Shown piece by piece: positions 8,386 through 14,814 of a stretch of DNA of 25,159 bases. Origin of the DNA: an uncultured Acetatifactor sp. (GTDB taxonomy: Bacteria; Bacillota; Clostridia; Lachnospirales; Lachnospiraceae); assembly GCA_910580225.1 (NCBI GenBank), contig CAJTXE010000044.1, positions 9,056 to 34,214 on the forward strand, given 5' to 3'. The position numbers and the translations under genes were made by a program. Position 1 is the stretch's first letter; each line of letters opens with the position of its first letter. The notes below the pieces were generated by a model. That model did no database searches, was not told the DNA's origin, and saw nothing but the letters and a program-made list of their open reading frames with translations.

Positions 8386-8921
8386 TCGGGCTTCGTAGCT
8401 TTTTCTGGTGGTGTGCAGCACGATGAAGATCATACTGACCGTAAACAGAAAGTATAGCACCAGGGAAGAAACCATCAAAACGTATTCCCTGTGCGTAATC
8501 TCTATGTTGTCAAAAAAAGAAGCCATGGTGAGAAGCATAAATGAGCAGAGAAGCAGGGTCAGGGCCAGTAAGGCAACCAGTTTTCGGCTCATTTTTTCAA
8601 ACGTGGCTATGAAATACTTCTGCAGCAGCCGTCTGATGAGATACAGAACGGGGAAGCTGGCCGTCATCGTGCAGATATGATACAGCAGCATTACAGTCAG
8701 GTCAGAATTGATGTCTTTCACGGAGATATTCCCGAACAGATTCAACAGCAATCCCACCATATTTCCGAAAACACAGCTTAAAATATAACCTATGGGAACG
8801 TAAAAAACAGTGTATAATTTTCCGGTAAACTTCGCCAACAGGACAGAATTTACGGCCAGTATCACAGGCAGCAGGGGATAAAAGTTTAAATATATCATAC
8901 AGTAAAAAAGCATGGATAACG

Positions 8922-8932
8922 AAAAAAAAAAA
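8922..8932. repeat. Homopolymer A11/T11 inside kinase 2
   Basis: Eleven A on the plus strand (T on the coding strand), near codon 37 of kinase 2 and exactly where its frame breaks. A tract of this length near the start of a surface-sensor gene is the classical substrate of slipped-strand mispairing. Kinase 1 has mixed C/T codons (CTTTTCTTTTTC) at the same place and stays in frame. Confidence 0.85.
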
Positions 8933-9142
8933 TGGGATATTTTTTTAGGGAAAGCAGCGGGTGGGTCAATATAAAAATATCACAGGTAATCAACAGCGCT
9001 ATCATTGCGGAGGCAGTCCAATACAACAGTTGCATATCAATCTCCTTGAACGTTCTACGGTCATGCAGTGGGGTTCCCGCCAAGGTTCTGCAGGGGACAC
9101 AGAGCTGCCGCTGCGTTTACTTGATAAGGCGGGTGCAAACCC

Positions 9143-9173
9143 AACGCCAAGATTTCCGGTGAATCTTGGCGTT
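9143..9173 (-). promoter_or_regulatory. Perfect 12-bp stem-loop at the 5' end of the kinase operon transcript
   Basis: AACGCCAAGATT (9143-9154) and AATCTTGGCGTT (9162-9173) are perfect inverted repeats with a 7-base loop. The predicted kinase promoter (-10 at 9180-9185 on the minus strand) would start RNA at about 9173-9174, so the hairpin would form the very 5' end of the mRNA. It could be an mRNA-stabilising stem or a protein operator overlapping the start site. It lacks a T tract on either side, so it is not a standard terminator. Confidence 0.6.
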
Positions 9174-9179
9174 GAGTTT

Positions 9180-9208
9180 ATTATACTGCAATGGGTAGAA
9201 ATTGGCAA
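9180..9208 (-). promoter_or_regulatory. Sigma-A-type promoter of the kinase operon
   Basis: On the minus strand, TTGCCA (plus 9203-9208) is followed after exactly 17 bp by TATAAT (plus 9180-9185). It drives kinase 2 and then kinase 1 leftward. The LytTR-type boxes begin only 7 bp upstream of the -35, so the regulator bound there could also affect this promoter (autoregulation). Confidence 0.65.
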
Positions 9209-9214
9209 GAAAAA

Positions 9215-9280
9215 ACAGTTACGACGGAAAATGGGGCATTTACGACAGAAACGGGAAAACAGGGATTTTTGCGCTATAAT
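9215..9280 (+). promoter_or_regulatory. ABC ATPase promoter with LytTR-type direct repeats
   Basis: Two direct repeats, TTACGACGGA (9219-9228) and TTACGACAGA (9240-9249), lie 21 bp apart, two helical turns, as expected for LytTR dimers (9-bp boxes with a ~12-bp gap). TATAAT follows at 9275-9280 with no credible -35 (9252-9257 is CGGGAA). The arrangement is duplicated upstream of the permease gene at 5491-5551 with identical spacing. The site lies between divergent transcripts: kinases leftward, ATPase rightward. Likely bound by the response regulator encoded at 10853. Confidence 0.65.
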
Positions 9281-9288
9281 GGATTATA

Positions 9289-9470
9289 GATGATGAAACA
9301 GGGATTATGGAACCTGGATGATAGAACCTGGATCATGGAATCGGGATGATAGAACCTGGATCATGGAATCGGGATGATAGAACCTGGATCATGGAATCGG
9401 GATGATAGAACCTGGATCATAAAACAGGGATGATAGAACCTGGATCATAAAATCTGGGTTATAAAACCGG
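9289..9470 (+). repeat. 14-bp tandem repeat array (about 13 units) in the ATPase mRNA leader
   Basis: Consecutive 14-bp units follow the consensus GATNATRGAACCTG without gaps from 9289 to 9470; alternating subtypes (GATGATAGAACCTG and GATCATGGAATCGG) give a 28-bp higher-order period. The array starts about where transcription from the 9275 promoter should start and ends just before the coding region, so it fills most of the leader RNA. The unit length is not a multiple of three and stop codons occur in all frames, so it is not coding. ATGAT and ATCAT in neighbouring units can pair, which would give a chain of small hairpins. Confidence 0.9.
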
Positions 9471-9541
9471 AGGGGATGCCGGGAACTGAATCTTGTTTGA
9501 AACTTGTCAAAAAAGAAAGTATGAATTACAGGAGGCGCAGC

Positions 9542-10417
9542 GTGAAAGGGAATCGTGTGTTGAGAGTGAACAATGTGAGCAAAAGGGCAAAGGACTTTCA
9601 GATTTTAAATAAAGTGTCTTTTGAGCTTGGCAGCGGGGAGATTGTGGGGCTGATCGGGCCAAACGGAGCCGGAAAAACCAGTATCATGAAAATCCTGGTG
9701 GGATTGACCAGAAATTATACCGGGGAGGTGGATTTGAGCGGCGTCAGGGATATCGGCTGCATGATTGAAACACCCAGTTTTTATCCGTACAACACGGGAT
9801 ATCAGAATTTGATGTACTTTGCCGGATTAAACGGCGTAGGAAAAAAGAAGGTAGAAGAATTACTGGAACTGTTGGGGCTGAAGGATGCTGCACATAAGAA
9901 AGTCAAAGCCTACTCCCTGGGCATGAGGCAGCGTTTGGGAATTGCCCAGGCGTTATTAAAGGATCCGGATGTCCTGGTACTGGATGAACCTACCAATGGA
10001 CTGGACCCGGAGGGGATTTACGAAGTCCGCGAATATATCCGGAAAATCGCGGAGGAAAAACACATCACTGTATTGATTTCAAGCCACCTTTTGGGGGAAC
10101 TGGAAAAAATGTGCCACAGGGCAATCATCATCAAAAATGGGGAAGTCATCCGGTTTATGGACTTGGACGGGGACAGCAGCGAAAAACAGATTACCTATGT
10201 GGTGGAAAGCCTGGATGCGGAAAACGCCGGGAACATTCTCCAGGACAACGGATACGATGTGGCTTCCCGGGAGGGGCAGGCGGTGCGGATCCGGATTGGG
10301 ACCAGTGAAAAGAAGGATGTGGCAAAGTTACTGGCGTCCCACAATGTGGTATTGACAGGGCTTTACGAGGACAGCGAAACCCTGGAGGATACCTTCCTGG
10401 AGCTGATGAAAGATTAA
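9542..10417 (+). CDS. ABC transporter ATP-binding protein
   Basis: A 291-residue ABC-type ATPase of the bacitracin/lantibiotic-immunity kind (BcrA-like). I prefer GTG 9542, preceded by AGGAGG at 9530-9535. Longer in-frame starts (ATG 9476, ATG 9521) lack good ribosome binding sites and add a basic extension not typical of the family. Walker A GPNGAGKT (39-46), signature YSLGMRQ (124-130), Walker B LVLDEPTNGLDPEG (E149) and the H-loop SSH (H182) are all intact. The C-terminal ~90 residues form the usual extra domain. It energises a membrane partner, most likely the permease at 5581, since no permease is adjacent and both genes carry the same LytTR-type promoter. Confidence 0.9.
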   Translation: MKGNRVLRVNNVSKRAKDFQILNKVSFELGSGEIVGLIGPNGAGKTSIMKILVGLTRNYTGEVDLSGVRDIGCMIETPSFYPYNTGYQNLMYFAGLNGVGKKKVEELLELLGLKDAAHKKVKAYSLGMRQRLGIAQALLKDPDVLVLDEPTNGLDPEGIYEVREYIRKIAEEKHITVLISSHLLGELEKMCHRAIIIKNGEVIRFMDLDGDSSEKQITYVVESLDAENAGNILQDNGYDVASREGQAVRIRIGTSEKKDVAKLLASHNVVLTGLYEDSETLEDTFLELMKD

Positions 10418-10421
10418 GGTC

Positions 10422-10580
10422 GTAACAGTTCAGACAGGGCGCTGAATTGTTACGAGAATGCACATAAAACGCGAAAAGAATGCGTTTTGGCGCCCGCAAG
10501 TCTCGCAAAATTGCACAGAGCGCAAATTGCAGAGGGCGCAATTTTGACTTCGCGAGAGGGGCTGTCAAAACTGTTACTTA
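10422..10580 (+). ncRNA. Nested inverted-repeat element (MITE-like or structured RNA)
   Basis: An outer pair GTAACAGTT (10425) and AACTGTTAC (about 10569) encloses several stems. These are a hairpin with 12-bp arms CGTAACAGTTCA/TGAATTGTTACG (one wobble), AAAACGC/GCGTTTT, and TCTCGC-AAAATTGC paired with GCAATTTT...GCGAGA. It starts a few bases after the ATPase stop codon. There is no T tract, so it is not a simple terminator. A miniature transposable element, an intergenic repeat of the REP type or a folded RNA are all possible. No other copy was seen in this window. Confidence 0.5.
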
Positions 10581-10745
10581 AGGCCCCTGTTTAAGGGCAT
10601 CACATTGCTGTGAGCGGCGAAGCCGGGAACAGGAACAGATTAAGGCAAAATGCATAACTGTCTGAAACGGGAGGGGTCAGCTGACTGCTTTCGTTTTGGC
10701 GAGTCTCGGGTTGGGATTTCCCTTAGGCGGGGGTGGATTCCCTTG

Positions 10746-10775
10746 TTGACAAGTTTCTGGCATTTCGTGTAAGAT
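10746..10775 (+). promoter_or_regulatory. Promoter of the response regulator gene
   Basis: A perfect TTGACA (10746-10751) is followed after 18 bp by TAAGAT (10770-10775). It lies about 80 bp upstream of the start codon and gives the regulator its own constitutive-looking promoter, separate from that of the ATPase. The remaining sequence between 10581 and 10745 shows no convincing gene. Confidence 0.45.
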
Positions 10776-10852
10776 CAAGAAATAGAAATGTCTCCGGACA
10801 GCCGGCAGGCCTGAATTTCCAGATACGCTCTATGGTAAGGAGAGAATGCAGT

Positions 10853-11632
10853 ATGTTGAAGATTTATATATGTGAAGATATGGAAGCGGAAAGAGACAGA
10901 ATACAGCAGGTGATTGAAAACATTGTCCTGATGGAAGACCTGGACATGGAGCTTTGCTGTGTCTCCGAAGATCCCCACAGCATCCTGGATAAAGTGAAGA
11001 AAACGGAGGAGGTGGGAATCTATTTTCTGGATATTGCCCTGGGCACGGATATGACGGGACTGACCCTGGCGCAGGAAATCCGGAAATATGATCCCAGAGG
11101 GTTTATTATTTTTGTCACCACCCACTCGGAGATGAGCTACCTGACATTTATATACAAATTGGAGGCCCTGGATTTCATTTTGAAGGATGATCCGGAGGAA
11201 TTGGATAGAAGAGTTTATGACTGCATTCTCAAGGCAAACCAGAGATTTGCCTCTGTGAATAATAAAGTGCACGCGAATTTTTCCGTGAAAGTAAACGAAA
11301 AGGTGTTCACGGTGGACTATGACGAGATTCTCTTTTTTGAGACCTCTCCCAATGTACACAAGATTATTCTGCATTGTAAGAATCGTCAGATGGAATTTCT
11401 GGGGAAAATCAAAGAGATTGAAAAGGAAGTGGACGGACGGTTTTACCGCTGTCACCGCTCCTATTTGGTAAACAAAGACAATATCAGGGAAATCGATTTC
11501 CAGAACCGCGTGATTTACATGGTCAATGGGGATGAATGCCTGCTCTCGTCCCGGATGATGAAAGGGTTAAAACACACAGACAATGAACAGAGGCAATCCG
11601 AAATGGAGGCTGGCCAAGTAGATTGTTTATAG
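10853..11632 (+). CDS. LytTR-family response regulator (AgrA-like)
   Basis: A 259-residue regulator. ATG 10853 is chosen because AAGGAGAG lies at 10837-10844 and translation then opens directly with the receiver domain (MLKIYICEDM, acidic pair E8/D9). Phospho-acceptor D60 sits in YFLDIALG. The linker is followed by a LytTR DNA-binding domain (about 145-245: VNEKVFTVDYDEILFFETS, FYRCHRSYLVNKDNI). Regulators of this type bind paired 9-bp direct repeats, and candidate sites lie at 9219-9249 and 5491-5520. It is the natural partner of the two GHKL kinases encoded on the opposite strand. The C-terminal ~15 residues after the domain are a polar tail. Confidence 0.92.
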   Translation: MLKIYICEDMEAERDRIQQVIENIVLMEDLDMELCCVSEDPHSILDKVKKTEEVGIYFLDIALGTDMTGLTLAQEIRKYDPRGFIIFVTTHSEMSYLTFIYKLEALDFILKDDPEELDRRVYDCILKANQRFASVNNKVHANFSVKVNEKVFTVDYDEILFFETSPNVHKIILHCKNRQMEFLGKIKEIEKEVDGRFYRCHRSYLVNKDNIREIDFQNRVIYMVNGDECLLSSRMMKGLKHTDNEQRQSEMEAGQVDCL

Positions 11633-11866
11633 TACATTGGACGGAATCACAATGGAGTTCATGGACAACTTGCTTGTGAAGCCGTGTCCCCAGAGCTTTT
11701 TCGAAGTACATGCAGAGAGCTATAGATATAGAAGAAGGCAATATACGGCCAGGAGGCCCTGTGCAGCTGCTTATGGGCGGCAGGCGCACAGGAGTATAAG
11801 GTGTAAGATCAGGTATATATTTATTACAGAGATTTTACACGGTATATTGCTGCCAACTAAATACTA

Positions 11867-13321
11867 CTACAGGATAATCAGCGGAGTGGAAAATTCATTG
11901 GGGGCAGGTTTGGATGTTTTGGCATAGGCGACTCCTTTGTATATTTCACTGGCAAGGATATCCTGTTGAAAGAGCCGTTCCGCCTCCGGAGGCAGTTTTT
12001 TGCAGGCATCCGCCGGCTTTGTGAGCAGGGGAACGGCTGAGTTTGCCTTGATGGCCTGAAGAAGAGGTTCCGCTGAACGGCGGAAACCTAATACTCTGGC
12101 ATAGGGAACATTATCCATTGCCTGGCCGGACATCATATCTTCCTTCCGGATGTTCAGCAGGATATGGAGCAGGCATCTGCTGATCCGGGTATGGGTAAAA
12201 GCTTTCGTCTTCAGCAGATCGCAATAGGATTCAAAATCTGTGAACAGGTTCAGGCCGTTGCGGATGCGGTTCGACAGATCAGGAGAAACATCCAGGTAAC
12301 TCTCATAGCCCTGTGCCCTTTCAGTCAGCAGTTTATAATACAGAATGCCGGAAAAATCAGCAGTGTACACGGTTCTGTTTTCGATAAGATGTGCTTCCAA
12401 AATCTTCAGGGCTTCTTCCGGCATATAGCAATACATTTCGCTACACGACTGTCCTTTCTGCAGGGCCTGACGGATGGCGAGGGCGGAAACCGGAGAGGGG
12501 GATTTGGGTACGGCGTTTAATAATGTGTCATGATAGCCGGATCCCTCTCTTTTGATTGTAAATGGAATCATAATGCTTTTCCGTCTTATTATTTCTTTTA
12601 TATAGTCAATTGCCAGTATGTTATTGGGGGATGAAAGGAGCGCCGGGCTGTTTTCAGGAAGTGGAAGCCGGAATGGCGGCTTCGCCCTGCTGACATACGC
12701 AGAATCCTCCCAAAAAAGGAGTTGTTTTGTGCAGGTATTCCCAGAGTCATCTGAAAAAGGAAGCTGTCCTGTACTGGTATCTGCAGAATGACCTGTAAAA
12801 GGAAACAGTTCTGTACCCGCATCTGCAGATTCAGCCAGAAAGAGATGCTGTTTCCCGCCGGTTTCTCTGGAAGCTGCCAAAAGCGCTTTTGCTCTGGCAT
12901 CCGGGTAGGAGAATCCCTGTTTCAGCAGACACTTCAGAGACATGCGGTATTCTGCAGGTTCCGCCGCAAGAAATGCGGCTACCTGTCTCAGGGCAGTGAT
13001 GTCTCCGCATTCGCTGCCGAAGCACAGATGTGTAACCACTGCCAGTTTATCAAGGAGGGCCACTGCCCCGGCGGCGAAGTATTCGGAACTTGCCGAAGCA
13101 TACAGTGTGGGAAGCTCCAAGACCAGGTCCGCACCGCACTGTAATGCCATCTCTGTTCTTACTGTTTTTGGTACCAGTGCGGGAGCACCTCTCTGCACAA
13201 AATTGCCGCTCATAACTACTATTGTATAGTCTGCTCCTGTTCGGCGTCTGGATTCCGCCAGCTGATATTTATGACCATTATGGAAAGGGTTGTATTCCGC
13301 AATGATTCCGTTTATGTTCAT
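11867..13321 (-). CDS. tmcAL: tRNA(Met) cytidine acetate ligase, with repeat insertion
   Basis: A 484-residue member of the YlbM/DUF795 nucleotidyltransferase-like family. In Bacillus subtilis TmcAL uses acetate and ATP to form N4-acetylcytidine at the wobble position of elongator tRNA(Met). The nucleotide-binding motif YNPFHNGH gives HxGH at 14-17. Other family blocks are intact: MSGNFVQRGAPA, DLVLELP, SPNNILAIDYIK and KGQSCSEMYCYMP. The protein is longer than usual because residues about 155-228 hold imperfect 14-residue repeats (see finding), placed between ALLAAS and SPNNILAIDY. Start ATG 13321 has a GAGAGGAAAA ribosome binding site. It faces away from pta and converges with the response regulator; 11633-11866 shows no convincing gene. 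Confidence 0.9.
   Translation of the reverse strand: MNINGIIAEYNPFHNGHKYQLAESRRRTGADYTIVVMSGNFVQRGAPALVPKTVRTEMALQCGADLVLELPTLYASASSEYFAAGAVALLDKLAVVTHLCFGSECGDITALRQVAAFLAAEPAEYRMSLKCLLKQGFSYPDARAKALLAASRETGGKQHLFLAESADAGTELFPFTGHSADTSTGQLPFSDDSGNTCTKQLLFWEDSAYVSRAKPPFRLPLPENSPALLSSPNNILAIDYIKEIIRRKSIMIPFTIKREGSGYHDTLLNAVPKSPSPVSALAIRQALQKGQSCSEMYCYMPEEALKILEAHLIENRTVYTADFSGILYYKLLTERAQGYESYLDVSPDLSNRIRNGLNLFTDFESYCDLLKTKAFTHTRISRCLLHILLNIRKEDMMSGQAMDNVPYARVLGFRRSAEPLLQAIKANSAVPLLTKPADACKKLPPEAERLFQQDILASEIYKGVAYAKTSKPAPNEFSTPLIIL
12712..12845. repeat. Imperfect ~42-bp tandem repeats inside tmcAL
   Basis: Blocks opening with AAAAGGA recur at 12714, 12755 and 12797, with a weaker fourth near 12838, each running through a CTGT...GTAYYNGYATC-like core. 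They encode the 14-residue units LFPFTGHSADTSTG, QLPFSDDSGNTCTK and QLLFWEDSAYVSRA. The reading frame is kept throughout. Confidence 0.65.
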
Positions 13322-13352
13322 GCCGCTTTTCCTCTCTTTTTTATGTTATGAT

Positions 13353-13394
13353 CTCTCGGAATCTCCAGGTCCTGTTTTAGCAGGATTCCGAGAG
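13353..13394. promoter_or_regulatory. Inverted repeat in the tmcAL leader
   Basis: CTCTCGGAATC (13353-13363) and GATTCCGAGAG (13384-13394) form a perfect 11-bp stem, with an inner CCTG/CAGG pair in the loop. It lies 32 bp upstream of the tmcAL start codon and would be in its 5' untranslated RNA. No T tract follows on either strand, so a regulatory leader structure is more likely than a terminator. Confidence 0.45.
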
Positions 13395-13451
13395 TCCGGG
13401 CTTCGTCTTAAGTATTTCCCTATATTCTGTCATAATGCCAAAGCAGCCATA

Positions 13452-13517
13452 TCTCATATGAGAATAAATATGAGAATGTGAAAAAAATAACATATACGAA
13501 AGCACTTACATATGTAA
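13452..13517. promoter_or_regulatory. Two perfect 12-bp palindromes between tmcAL and pta
   Basis: TCTCATATGAGA (13452-13463) and TTACATATGTAA (13506-13517) share the core CATATG and lie 54 bp apart, upstream of the pta promoter. They could be operators for a dimeric regulator of either gene. The surrounding 13395-13588 is AT-rich and holds no recognisable gene. Confidence 0.3.
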
Positions 13518-13588
13518 ATTTATGTGCACATTTTAGGGTAATACAAAGCTATGTACCCCAAAATATACAAATAAGCGTATATTTATCC

Positions 13589-13617
13589 TTGAGTATTTTT
13601 TCCAGTTTTAGTATAAT
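13589..13617 (+). promoter_or_regulatory. pta-ackA promoter
   Basis: TTGAGT (13589-13594), a 17-bp spacer, and TATAAT (13612-13617). Transcription would begin near 13624, leaving a leader of about 120 nt before pta. Confidence 0.65.
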
Positions 13618-13743
13618 ATGAATAATTCAATTTGTTAAGTGGAAATGAAAGAATTTAGGGCAGAATGTTTCCCGCTGTATAATGAGGAGCTGCTGTATGG
13701 GGCAGAATAGGGAAAACGAGAATGGCTGGAAAGGAGAAGGGAT

Positions 13744-14748
13744 ATGTCATATATTGACAAGATTAAGGACAGAGCCAAGCTGGATAAGAAGACGATCGTA
13801 TTACCGGAATCCAAAGATAAGAGGACTTTGCTGGCAGCGGCGAAAATCCTGGAAGAGGGCATCGCTGATATAATCATGATCGGCAATGAGGAGAAGATTA
13901 CGGATGGCGCCGGCTGGCTGGAGGTTGACCTAACCGGCATTACAATCATTAATCCGGACATCACACCGAAGCTGGACGAGTATGTGAATCTTCTGTATGA
14001 GACCCGGAAGGCAAAGGGGATGACCCCGGAGAAGGCAAGAGAAATTCTGTTGAATGATTACCTGACCTTTGGTATTGTGATGGTGAAGGCGGGAGATGCA
14101 GACGGTATGGTTGCCGGTGCCTGTCATTCCACGGCTGATACACTCAGACCCGCATTGCAGATCTTGAAGACTGCTCCCGGAGTGAAGCTTGTCTCTGCAT
14201 TTTTTGTCATGGACACACAGTTTAAAGACCAGGGGGACAACGGTACTTTCCTGTTTGCTGACTGTGGTTTGAACCAGGATCCCAATGCGGAGGAACTGGC
14301 AGCAATTGCTGAAACTTCCTACAGAAGCTTTAAATCCCTGATCGGTCCAAAGCCTGTCATAGCCATGCTGAGTCATTCCACAAAGGGAAGTGCAAAGCAC
14401 GCCATGGTGGACAAGGTGGTGGAGGCGACCCGTATTGCAAAAGAACAGTACCCGCATTTGACCATTGACGGAGAACTGCAGCTGGACGCGGCTCTGGTTC
14501 CTGGCGTAGCCAAGTCAAAATCTCCGGGAAGCTGTGTGGGAGGCCGTGCTAATATTTTGATTTTTCCCAATTTGGATGCCGGCAATATCGGCTACAAACT
14601 GGTACAGAGGCTTGGGGGTGCGGAAGCCTATGGCCCTATGCTCCAGGGAATTTCGAAACCGGTAAATGATCTTTCCCGGGGATGTTCCTGGCAGGATATT
14701 GTAGGTGTGGTGGCCATTACGGCAGTTCAGGCGCAGCTGGCAGATTAA
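13744..14748 (+). CDS. pta: Phosphate acetyltransferase
   Basis: A 334-residue single-domain Pta, the usual length for the short Firmicutes form without the N-terminal DRTGG part. It interconverts acetyl-CoA + phosphate and acetyl phosphate + CoA, the first step of acetate/ATP formation in fermentation. Family hallmarks: VLPESKDKRTL near the N-terminus, MVAGACHSTADTLRPALQI, SHSTKGSAKH, DGELQLDAALVP and the C-terminal NIGYKLVQRLGGAEAYGPML. Start ATG 13744 has AAGGAGAAGGG upstream. Followed 66 bp later by ackA in the same orientation, the standard operon. Confidence 0.97.
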   Translation: MSYIDKIKDRAKLDKKTIVLPESKDKRTLLAAAKILEEGIADIIMIGNEEKITDGAGWLEVDLTGITIINPDITPKLDEYVNLLYETRKAKGMTPEKAREILLNDYLTFGIVMVKAGDADGMVAGACHSTADTLRPALQILKTAPGVKLVSAFFVMDTQFKDQGDNGTFLFADCGLNQDPNAEELAAIAETSYRSFKSLIGPKPVIAMLSHSTKGSAKHAMVDKVVEATRIAKEQYPHLTIDGELQLDAALVPGVAKSKSPGSCVGGRANILIFPNLDAGNIGYKLVQRLGGAEAYGPMLQGISKPVNDLSRGCSWQDIVGVVAITAVQAQLAD

Positions 14749-14814
14749 GAGACCTTGTTGATGTGAAAACGAAAGACCGGGTTGTAATAGAGAAAGAATA
14801 GGAGATAGTAAAAG

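Larger units (their letters stand above)
7705..9035 (-). pseudogene. GHKL sensor histidine kinase 2, frameshifted at a T11 tract (possibly phase variable)
   Basis: The full gene should start at ATG 9035-9033 (AAGGAGA ribosome binding site just upstream; MQLLYWTASAMIALL), matching the N-terminus of kinase 1: ILTHPLLSLKKYPIFFF versus VLVHPHLPLKKYPLFFF. It then leaves frame at a run of 11 T on the coding strand (A run at plus 8922-8932) and stops shortly after. The downstream frame, open from ATG 8913 to 7705 (402 residues), carries the rest of the sensor, the acceptor His in FKHDYIN, and the N and G boxes, all intact. With 12 or 9 T in the tract the two parts would join in frame. This is therefore a very recent mutation, an ON/OFF phase-variation tract, or a sequencing error. 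An internally initiated protein lacking the first membrane helix is also possible. The catalytic half is identical to kinase 1. Confidence 0.8.

Noticed and set aside
9301..9470. CRISPR array
   Set aside because: Repeats are only 14 bp, directly adjacent without spacers, and no cas genes are nearby; it is a tandem repeat.
10650..10772. 40-codon reading frame upstream of the response regulator, considered as a signal-peptide gene
   Set aside because: Weak ribosome binding site, no double-glycine or AgrD-like features, and its end overlaps the promoter of the regulator. Kept only as a remark.
11637..11860. Fragments such as RAIDIEEGNIRPGGPVQLL in the gap after the response regulator
   Set aside because: Three frames give equally plausible short peptides, and stop codons interrupt them. 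A decayed gene is possible but cannot be supported.
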